The translations under genes were made by a program, and so were the position numbers. The notes under the pieces are model-generated. The model saw only the letters and a program-made list of their open reading frames with translations. It had not been told where the DNA came from and ran no database searches. Of a DNA stretch of 64,000 nucleotides, positions 16,501 through 22,407 are shown piece after piece (the first letter of the stretch is position 1; each line of letters starts with the position of its first letter). Origin of the DNA: AAA164-E04 sp964342825. Lineage in GTDB: Bacteria; Verrucomicrobiota; Verrucomicrobiia; Limisphaerales; AAA164-E04. The DNA is taken from positions 7,881-71,880 of the forward strand of contig CAYFHO010000017.1 of the NCBI GenBank assembly GCA_964342825.1. Reading direction: 5' to 3'.

Positions 16501-17325
16501 TTCCCTGACGAAATTCTCCTGCCCAATCAACACTACGATCTCATCATTCTGAGGCACGTATACATTGTTTGTGAAAGGTAATTTGGATTCGATAGGTTGA
16601 CCATCTCCAAACCGGCTCAACACCTTACCTTCAAGAGGTGTTGAAGGTTCGGGTAATTGTTGAATCATGATATTTCTAAATGAGATTTCAGCCTTGCACT
16701 GGCCGTGAATCTGAAGCGCGATCAAACCCTTTTGCTCTAAATCGGAGTCTGGTTCGATGTAGGTGATCATGTGAACATTGTTTAGAAACAACTTCACTTG
16801 ATTCCCTTGAGCCACGATTTCGTATTGATTCCAATCTCCCGGTTTTTCAACACGTGCCAGCAACGCCTTGTCTGCGGTTGCCAACATGGTCCTTCTACGT
16901 GATTCGTCATATAAACTCCCCGACCAACCCGCTCCGATGTCGGCTTGATATCCGATCATTTCATTCGCCGGATCTGCAATACGACGACTGCGAAACTGAA
17001 CACCACCATTCACAAAACCTTCGGATCCCTCCAATTTGTATTCGAGGGTTAAACGAAAGTGATCGTATTCCTGTTTAGTCGCCAAAAATTCGTTTTGGGG
17101 ATTACCTTCCATCGAACCTCCCACGATGGTATTGCCCTCAATCCTCCAAACCGTCATGTCCCCTTCCCATCCTTCAAATGATTGACCGTCAAACAAGGGA
17201 ATCGGATCCGACTGACCAAATAGCGCGGAGGTATTCCAGCTCAGTAAACAAAAAATGAGAAATAAAAGTTTCATTAGGAAAATGATCTTGAACTTAGTAG
17301 CGAACAAAATGAATTTCATAATCAA
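13579..17325 (-). CDS. PVC-type fused protein: DUF1080, SGNH-like, dehydrogenase propeller, HEAT, cytochrome c
   Basis: A 1248-residue exported protein; a signal peptide begins at the first Met or at the internal ATG at 17274 (MKLLFLIFCLLSW). Domains in order: DUF1080 / 3-keto-disaccharide hydrolase-like jelly roll (about 40-230, starting IPLFDGQSFEGW); SGNH-hydrolase-like fold (about 255-450) whose GDS block reads IGQEN, so the usual nucleophilic Ser is missing, while the DGIH end block remains; PVC membrane-bound dehydrogenase-type beta-propeller (about 555-930); HEAT repeats (about 940-1100); C-terminal class I cytochrome c with CLPCH and a distal Met in AMPSF. Likely role: periplasmic carbohydrate binding/oxidation with electron transfer to heme. 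It lies 20 bases after the sulfatase gene, suggesting joint degradation of sulfated polysaccharides (inference). Confidence 0.88.
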   Translation of the reverse strand: MIMKFILFATKFKIIFLMKLLFLIFCLLSWNTSALFGQSDPIPLFDGQSFEGWEGDMTVWRIEGNTIVGGSMEGNPQNEFLATKQEYDHFRLTLEYKLEGSEGFVNGGVQFRSRRIADPANEMIGYQADIGAGWSGSLYDESRRRTMLATADKALLARVEKPGDWNQYEIVAQGNQVKLFLNNVHMITYIEPDSDLEQKGLIALQIHGQCKAEISFRNIMIQQLPEPSTPLEGKVLSRFGDGQPIESKLPFTNNVYVPQNDEIVVLIGQENFVREQKAASFESRMVAGFASHNLRFRSMAWEGDTVYEQWRELNFGSWLDQLKTVSAGTLIIQFGQMEVFDGPERLTEFKVAYHRLLDQFAQQTRRVVLVSPMPFEKPLTSHAPDLTSRNQDVAAYADVVGEIARERQCLFIDLVTALQGRGDSASRLTEDGIHLTTFGLEVVGEIMANALGAQPVVGVEREVLKELVLAKNRLWFDSWRPANWSFVYGDRISQMFGRGVAGAPSLHESFEQRKPMIEALDGYIHQIANRSQTPLPPLFEPDEFVVSPVALTPEEQLKTFEMHDGYQVNLYASEREGVVNPVQIAWDEAGRLYVACSPSYPQNLANRQPSDYILVFEDTDHDGRADRQWRFASRLNMIQGLELGKDGLYVCDFDQLVFLRDRDGDLVADERQILFSGFGIGDTHQLINSISHGPDGSLWFTQGMHAMSVVETPWGIARLDRAAVWRLRPRTLRLEGFFGGGMAGANCWGVTFDDYGQVFHKTGDRPHGYWTVPGMVRGASPIGSGSRESANQSYANSPEQYHSVGAIFETSPKTTSIDIVGTAAMPDNIQGTALIGGYFGSVVELHRFQDDGAGFKTTQLPKVMRSSNNAFRPVDVSMGPDGAMYLADWYNPVIGHYQASYADPKRDKHHGRIWRVSSTKLDAVRPPSLAEMTTRQLLDQLDSPERWTRYQAKRLLYYRSTDEVVKEADALVERLLNQKEASEQWMLEILGVFQAHETPRPKFLKYLLRSSDYRIRAYAARAIGGWADRLPEAAAWLRQAVQDTHPRVRLEAVVACSYLPSTESVAIATLALEHPMDRFLEYALRQSTRALQPLWEEPWKEGRLEFSSAKQADYLRDLIGNPPVPPSQGELLYEQACLPCHQPDGKGLMGVYPSLRGSDWVQGDVDRLIKIVLHGLTGPIQVNGQSFQPQTPVAMPSFAGLNDDDLAALLSFLRESFGNEGDAIPAERVHQVRLKTQGRTSPWTETEL

Positions 17326-17345
17326 GCGATGATACAGTAAGTTTT

Positions 17346-18824
17346 TTATTGCCTTCTTTTGGCTTCCGGGTGACTGGCAAGAATAGCCTTCAATTTGACG
17401 ACTGCCTCTGGTCTTGCAGATGCCAGGTTTCGAGTTTCGGCAGGATCCTGGAGGTAATCATACAATTCAAATACCGCTGACTCCTCGGATGCCCCCGGCT
17501 TTTTCCATTCAATCAATCGATATCGATCCGTGCGAATGGCTCGACCGATTTGTTGTCCTCGTGGATAACAATGATAGGCGTGATTTCGAACAAGTTTTGA
17601 AGGATTCCTGAGCACCGAAACCAGGCTCACTCCGTCGATCGGTTGGGGTCCACTGGGAGGATTCAATCCCGCCAAATCGGCAACGGTAGGAAATAGATCA
17701 ACTGTTTCGGCAAGCTGCCTGGTTACTGAACCTGGCTTCGTAACTCCCGGCGCACGAATAATGATTGGAATCCGATTCGCCTGTTCGTAGTTGGTGTGTT
17801 TGGTCCAATAACCATGGTCACCAAGGTGCCACCCGTGGTCGCCCCATAGAACAACAATGGTGTTTTCAGCCAGACCTAAAGAATCAAGTGCATCCAAAAC
17901 CTTACCAATCTGAGCGTCCGCGTAGCTCGCTGCGGCATAGTAGCCATGGAGCAACTTCCTTTGAATGCTGATTTCTTTGATATTTTCCACCGTCAGTGGC
18001 GCATAATTGACAATCTCACCACCACGTTTCCCTGCCAAAGATGGAGCCAACTCAGGATCCCGCTGATCTGAAGCTATGGGAAAAGCATTTGGGTCATGCA
18101 TGTCCCAATACTTTTGAGGAGCAGTGAATGGAAGGTGTGGTTTCACAAATCCAGCCATGATAAAGAATGGAACGTCGGTATTGCGCTGATGAAATTTCAA
18201 ACGTTCAATCACCTTAGAAGCGATCCTCCCATCCGCATAAGCTTCATCAGTTACATCGGCACTCTCCCAGGCATAACCTTTCGGCAAGCTTCGAATCTGA
18301 CCCAATTTTTGATTCGTAAAATAAGCCTCCTCACGCGTCAGTTGACCACCCTCCGTGCTTTCAGGCTTCAGGTATTCGACTACCTTATCGAGGTAAGATG
18401 GAACATCCCAGGATTGCTTGTCGTCATGGTTTCCATGTCCGGTATGGAGCACTTTACCCATGCATGCTGAAGTCCAACCATGCTGACTGAAATACTGTGG
18501 CATGGTTAATGCATTCGGAATGACATCACGGAAATGTCGCCCTAATCCGTAGATCCCAATCGAAGTGGAACGGCTTCCAAGTAATAAATTATTCCTGGAT
18601 GGAGCACATACTGATTGGTTGCAATAAGCTTTCACGAATCGCAATCCACTCGCAGCCAAACGATCCATGTGAGGTGTTTTGGCTAACGGATCCCCATAAC
18701 ATCCCATTGCGGGTTTGAGATCATCGACGAGAATCATCAAAACATTAGGCCTTTGCTCGCCATATGCGGGACATATTTGAACCAGTAATACGATCAGGTA
18801 GCTTGTAAAACAGAATCGTTTCAT
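17346..18824 (-). CDS. Secreted sulfatase, iduronate-2-sulfatase-like
   Basis: A 492-residue alkaline phosphatase-superfamily sulfatase with a signal peptide (cleavage near AYG-EQ). The N-terminal metal site MILVDDL and the sulfatase signature Cys73-Ala-Pro-Ser-Arg77 are intact, so Cys73 should be converted to formylglycine. Later motifs include GKVLHTGH, KPHLPF and the metal site WGDHGWHLGDHG. The order and spacing match the iduronate-2-sulfatase branch that is expanded in PVC genomes. Substrate: probably a sulfated glycan, not determinable here. First gene of a two-gene minus-strand operon with the fused dehydrogenase/cytochrome protein. A formylglycine-generating enzyme is not in the window. 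No Shine-Dalgarno sequence is evident. Confidence 0.92.
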   Translation of the reverse strand: MKRFCFTSYLIVLLVQICPAYGEQRPNVLMILVDDLKPAMGCYGDPLAKTPHMDRLAASGLRFVKAYCNQSVCAPSRNNLLLGSRSTSIGIYGLGRHFRDVIPNALTMPQYFSQHGWTSACMGKVLHTGHGNHDDKQSWDVPSYLDKVVEYLKPESTEGGQLTREEAYFTNQKLGQIRSLPKGYAWESADVTDEAYADGRIASKVIERLKFHQRNTDVPFFIMAGFVKPHLPFTAPQKYWDMHDPNAFPIASDQRDPELAPSLAGKRGGEIVNYAPLTVENIKEISIQRKLLHGYYAAASYADAQIGKVLDALDSLGLAENTIVVLWGDHGWHLGDHGYWTKHTNYEQANRIPIIIRAPGVTKPGSVTRQLAETVDLFPTVADLAGLNPPSGPQPIDGVSLVSVLRNPSKLVRNHAYHCYPRGQQIGRAIRTDRYRLIEWKKPGASEESAVFELYDYLQDPAETRNLASARPEAVVKLKAILASHPEAKRRQ

Positions 18825-18934
18825 GACGCGTGTGAAATCGAATTACCCTTAAACAAAAGAAGCATGTTCTACCAGATGATTCTCGGTTCATGTAGGATTG
18901 GCGCGTCGTCTCATGAAAAAACAAAACTTACCTC

Positions 18935-18963
18935 TTGACAGAATCTGATTGCGCAACGCTAAT
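18935..18963 (+). promoter_or_regulatory. Candidate sigma70 promoter of the MFS leader transcript
   Basis: A perfect -35 box, TTGACA (18935-18940), is followed after 17 bases by GCTAAT (18958-18963), which matches the -10 consensus at its last four positions. Transcription would begin near 18970, a few bases before the ATG of the short leader ORF. It faces away from the minus-strand sulfatase gene. Confidence 0.5.
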
Positions 18964-18974
18964 ACGCCTAAGTC

Positions 18975-19112
18975 ATGAACGACCAAAGCCCACAATTCAA
19001 AAGCTGGAAACACCTCGCTGCAGGTGTCAAGGCGGGCGTGCGTCTTTATGTGCTTCCGATGACAATCTCTATTCTCGTTACCCCGGAAGAAAGGCAGCAG
19101 GAACCTAATTAG
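18975..19112 (+). CDS. Putative leader peptide upstream of the MFS exporter
   Basis: A 45-codon ORF, from ATG at 18975 to TAG at 19112, with an in-frame internal ATG at 19059 that would give a 17-residue peptide (MTISILVTPEERQQEPN), a length typical of attenuation leader peptides. It shows no homology I recognise. Its last codons include the segment 19091-19101, complementary to the 5' arm of the downstream terminator. A ribosome finishing the ORF would cover that segment, while one stalled earlier would leave it free. There is no good Shine-Dalgarno sequence, and the longer form would be almost leaderless. Evidence for translation is positional only. Confidence 0.45.
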   Translation: MNDQSPQFKSWKHLAAGVKAGVRLYVLPMTISILVTPEERQQEPN

Positions 19113-19187
19113 TGATGTAACCAAAAACTGATTTATCAATTTCTAACCCTGCTAGCCTTAAAGGTTGGCAGGGTTTTTTTATTTCTC
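19091..19187 (+). promoter_or_regulatory. Candidate antiterminator / attenuator region before the MFS gene
   Basis: Bases 19091-19101 (AAGGCAGCAGG) can form 11 base pairs with 19148-19159 (CCTGCTAGCCTT), leaving only A19154 bulged. This pairing uses most of the terminator's 5' arm, so the two structures are mutually exclusive. The start codon at 19188 follows immediately. Another stable hairpin, ACACCT/AGGTGT (19010-19027), is inside the leader ORF. Confidence 0.6.
19145..19184 (+). terminator. Strong intrinsic terminator abutting the MFS start codon
   Basis: AACCCTGC (19145-19152) pairs with GCAGGGTT (19168-19175). The stem continues through wobble and Watson-Crick pairs to a three-base loop (TAA, 19159-19161), about 14 pairs in all. 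A T-tract of seven, then A and three T (19174-19184), follows. The MFS start codon is only three bases after it, so any upstream transcript reaching that gene must read through. Confidence 0.88.
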
Positions 19188-20441
19188 ATGAAAACCACTG
19201 ACATCACACGCACCAAATGTTCAACCGCTGTCACCGCAGCAAGAGAAACACCCACGATCGTTGAAGCGATCCGCAGTTTTCCTGCGCAAGTCTGGATCAT
19301 ACTGGGAGGAATGTTCCTGAACCGTTTCGGAACATTCGTCATTCCTTTCCTTGGCCTGCACCTGCGCAAAGCTGGTTACTCAGAATCCCAAGCAGGTTGG
19401 GCTTTGGGGTTGTATGGTGCTGGACACCTTTGCTCTGCCATCGTGGGAGGTTACCTCGCTGATTCTATCGGCCGAAGACGTTCCATCATCACCAGTATGC
19501 TGATGGGAGCCGCAGCGATCTGGACTTTGTCCAGTGTGAGTCACATTGCCTTGATCTGCCTCTGTGCATTCATGGCAGGATTGACTTCTGAGCTTTATCG
19601 GCCATCTGCCAGTGCATTGTTATCGGAAAGCGTAGCCGAAGAACATCGAATCACAGCATTTGCCATGCTGAGGTTCTGCATTAACCTGGGCTGGTCACTG
19701 GGGCCGGCTATGGGAGGATGGCTCGCTTCACATTCATTTGTCATGTTGTTTCGATTGGATGCTGCAACGTGTGTGATGTTTGGCTGCCTGGCTTTTTTTG
19801 GATTGCACAGCAAAGAAAAACGTCACGTGACATGGGAAGGATTTGGAAAGATCCCGTTTCATTTGACGGAACAATTCAAAATCACATGGAACAACCCGCC
19901 ATTCAGAAGACTGATCTTATCGAACACATTGATAGCTTTTGTATTTATTCAATGGATCAGCACCCTGGGCATTGCCATGGAATCAGTAGGCTTAAGCGCC
20001 TCTCACTATGGATTGGTTTTGGGATTGAATGGAGTATTGATTGTACTTTTTGAAATTCCCTTATCCGCCTGGACACGCCGTCATGCCCCAACGGTAATGA
20101 TCAGCCTTGGATATTTTTTAATAGCCTGTTCGGTTGTTTTTATCGTCTTAGATCCGGGCATTACACGGTTCTTTTTCGGAATGATGGTATTTACATTCGG
20201 GGAAATGATTTGTTTACCCGTCAGCATGGCATATGTCAGTCATCTCGCTCCAAGTCACCAGCGTGGTCGTTACATGGGAATGAATGGCATCTCATGGTCC
20301 ACCGCTTTTATGCTTGGACCAAGTATTGGAATGGTGCTTTACCCCAAGTTCCCTTCCGGATTCTGGATAGGATGTTTCATAATGGGAATCCTTTCAGTAT
20401 GGATCATGAATCCATTGAAGACGGAGAAGAATGATCCATGA
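19188..20441 (+). CDS. MFS transporter, putative drug exporter
   Basis: A 417-residue inner-membrane protein with about 12 transmembrane segments. The loop between helices 2 and 3 carries the MFS motif GGYLADSIGRRRS, and the first helix region (PAQVWIILGGMFLNRFGTFVIPFLGLHL) resembles the DHA1 drug:H+ antiporter group. The substrate cannot be read from sequence. The ATG at 19188 is the only ATG/GTG/TTG that keeps the first helix; the next Met would cut into it, and the frame upstream contains none back to the stop at 19113. The gene begins just after a strong terminator, so expression probably depends on antitermination in the leader. No Shine-Dalgarno sequence is present. Confidence 0.87.
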   Translation: MKTTDITRTKCSTAVTAARETPTIVEAIRSFPAQVWIILGGMFLNRFGTFVIPFLGLHLRKAGYSESQAGWALGLYGAGHLCSAIVGGYLADSIGRRRSIITSMLMGAAAIWTLSSVSHIALICLCAFMAGLTSELYRPSASALLSESVAEEHRITAFAMLRFCINLGWSLGPAMGGWLASHSFVMLFRLDAATCVMFGCLAFFGLHSKEKRHVTWEGFGKIPFHLTEQFKITWNNPPFRRLILSNTLIAFVFIQWISTLGIAMESVGLSASHYGLVLGLNGVLIVLFEIPLSAWTRRHAPTVMISLGYFLIACSVVFIVLDPGITRFFFGMMVFTFGEMICLPVSMAYVSHLAPSHQRGRYMGMNGISWSTAFMLGPSIGMVLYPKFPSGFWIGCFIMGILSVWIMNPLKTEKNDP

Positions 20442-20547
20442 TGAAGGACTTGGGCACATTGTTTTGTATCTTCAGCAAGGGATGTAAACCAGGCTTGCGA
20501 TAATCATCATTCTGGCACATGATCTCGCGCAGTCGATCGTGTTATCC

Positions 20548-20586
20548 ATTCAGAAGATGGGAGTGATCAGTTCCCATCTTCTGAAT
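20548..20586. repeat. Perfect 15-bp inverted repeat between MFS gene and beta-barrel operon
   Basis: ATTCAGAAGATGGGA (20548-20562) pairs exactly with TCCCATCTTCTGAAT (20572-20586), with a nine-base loop containing TGATCA. No T-tract follows on either strand, so it is not a standard intrinsic terminator, although it could still end the MFS transcript or stabilise its 3' end. Confidence 0.7.
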
Positions 20587-20649
20587 ACTGGAATCATGAT
20601 CCATTGGAGGCGACTTATAAAGCTAAGCATAACCTGAAGGAATGAAGGC

Positions 20650-21756
20650 ATGAACCAACCATTGATTAAATTGATTTTCAAAACAGGGAAATCAAGGACG
20701 TATATGCCCTGCATCCTTGTTTTCCTATGGTCGTGTTTACTTCAGACGGCACATGGACAATCAGCTCCCACCGACCTAACCCTATTGAAATTGGAGGATA
20801 TTTTGGCCATGCCAATTATCCCCCATGAAACAGGAGATGACATCCAAGAGCAGGCAGTCAAACAAGACAAGTTTCGCTTTGCTTATCATTACGTGCACGC
20901 AACGTTCGAAGATTACCAGTCAGGAACACGGAAAGTGCCACTGGTTGAAATGCAGGCGCAGTTCCCTGTGTTACCACTTGAAATCATACAGAACGTGCAT
21001 TTGATTTCATTGGGTTACCAAATCAACTCACGTCTGAGTTTGGATTTGCAACTATCATACGTCAGGCAGGAAACCTATCACATTAGCAGTGTTCCGGGTT
21101 TTGACGAATTCACCATTCATTCACATGGGATTGGGGATACTTCCATTGGCCTGAATTATCTCGCCTGGAATGATGAGAAGGATTCCATCCACCTGGGCGC
21201 GGCATTGAGTGTTCCGACAGGATCGATCAATGAAAAAGGCAGAACTCCTCGCGACGCCAACCAGGACACCTTGCTGCCTTATACCATGCAGTTGGGATCA
21301 GGAACCTTGGACTTTAGCCCGAGTCTAACACATATCCGGAGAATGAACAATTCGGAATGGGTTAACCAGGTGCAGGGAACGTTTCGTATGGGGAAAAACT
21401 ATCACAACTACAGTCTGAGTCACCGAGCTATCATAAAAACTTCCCTTTTCTACGAACTCCTCCCTTATCTCCAACCTTCAATCAAATTAATGGGCACTTA
21501 TTGGGACAGGGTGCATGGGCAGGATGATGATTTGGTGCTCCCAGGCGGAGTCTACCCAGCCCCCGTCACCAACCCATCCTTGTTTGGTGGTCGCAAGATT
21601 GATTTTCTGCTGGGAATCAGGGTTCCGATTGATCGGGGAGTTTTCAGTGGACATCAATTTGAAGTCGAAGTCGGAACGCCGGTTTACCAATACCTCAATG
21701 GACCTCAGCCCGGGGAAAATTGGAGAATTGCCACTTCCTGGAATGTTCAATTTTGA
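20650..21756 (+). CDS. Outer-membrane beta-barrel protein of unknown function
   Basis: A 368-residue exported protein with a signal peptide ending near AHG-QS. After a short N-terminal region with the LTLLKLEDILAMPI motif, typical of plug-like segments in outer-membrane receptors, the rest alternates hydrophobic and polar residues in strands and ends in phenylalanine (SWNVQF), a classic outer-membrane barrel C-terminus. No TonB-dependent receptor plug is complete. It is first in an apparent operon with a YfiR-like periplasmic protein and a hybrid sensor kinase, so it may supply a ligand or act as the sensor's outer-membrane component. Similar barrels occur in phenol-degradation and channel families; function is not assigned. 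Confidence 0.75.
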   Translation: MNQPLIKLIFKTGKSRTYMPCILVFLWSCLLQTAHGQSAPTDLTLLKLEDILAMPIIPHETGDDIQEQAVKQDKFRFAYHYVHATFEDYQSGTRKVPLVEMQAQFPVLPLEIIQNVHLISLGYQINSRLSLDLQLSYVRQETYHISSVPGFDEFTIHSHGIGDTSIGLNYLAWNDEKDSIHLGAALSVPTGSINEKGRTPRDANQDTLLPYTMQLGSGTLDFSPSLTHIRRMNNSEWVNQVQGTFRMGKNYHNYSLSHRAIIKTSLFYELLPYLQPSIKLMGTYWDRVHGQDDDLVLPGGVYPAPVTNPSLFGGRKIDFLLGIRVPIDRGVFSGHQFEVEVGTPVYQYLNGPQPGENWRIATSWNVQF

Positions 21757-21789
21757 AGATTTGAATCGAATCATTCTCATTTTTTTCAA

Positions 21790-22407
21790 ATGACCTGCGG
21801 CCAACAAGAAATCAATTCCATGCCTCCCAGGCAGAGCTTATCCAGATTAAACTGGACCAAGCATGTATTGATTTCATTGGGACTTTTATTCCTGACCCTA
21901 TCAACAAGAAGCCAGCAGTTACAGGAGTATGAAGCCAGGGCACTTCTGGTTTACAATTTCGTTAAATCGACTTCATGGCCTGAAGGATCTTTTGCTGAAA
22001 GACATTCTCCCATCGTTATTGGGATTGTTGGCAATCAGGACCTGGTGAATGCCTTTCAAAAGTTTCAAGGGAAACTCATTAAAGGACGTCCACTTGAGTT
22101 TGAAAAATTTGAGCACATGACTGATTTCCAATCAGGACACCTTCTCTATATCAGTGGTGAATGGTCGGCTTCTTCTAAATTTTTTATTGATAGCCTCAGG
22201 AAATCAAGAAAGCCCATCCTGACTGTCGGTGAAGATCTCAATTTTGTAATCAACGGAGGGATGATATCCATCATACGCGAGGACAAGCATCTAGCCTTAT
22301 TAACGAATCCCAACGAGGCCAAAAGCGCCGGCCTTTTTCTGAGCAACAACTTGGTTAAACTCTCCAAACAGGTTTCCACCTTAAAGGAAACTGAGCAAAG
22401 GTATTGA
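21790..22407 (+). CDS. YfiR-like (DUF4154) periplasmic protein
   Basis: A 205-residue secreted protein (from the first ATG; an internal ATG at 21820 gives 195 residues). After the signal peptide it has the YfiR/DUF4154 pattern: EYEARALLVYNFVKSTSWPEG, then IVIGIVGN, and later SRKPILTVGED with a GGMISI segment. In the Pseudomonas YfiBNR system, YfiR is a periplasmic repressor of the membrane diguanylate cyclase YfiN. Here the next gene, overlapping by one base (TGATG at the join), encodes a HAMP-containing hybrid histidine kinase. The YfiR-like protein is therefore likely to regulate or feed signal to that kinase. Inferred, not proven. Confidence 0.87.
   Translation: MTCGQQEINSMPPRQSLSRLNWTKHVLISLGLLFLTLSTRSQQLQEYEARALLVYNFVKSTSWPEGSFAERHSPIVIGIVGNQDLVNAFQKFQGKLIKGRPLEFEKFEHMTDFQSGHLLYISGEWSASSKFFIDSLRKSRKPILTVGEDLNFVINGGMISIIREDKHLALLTNPNEAKSAGLFLSNNLVKLSKQVSTLKETEQRY

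Noticed and set aside
18888..19139. 83-codon minus-strand ORF across the MFS leader
   Set aside because: No homology or start context; it is the complement of the leader, whose plus-strand promoter, terminator and antiterminator explain the sequence better.
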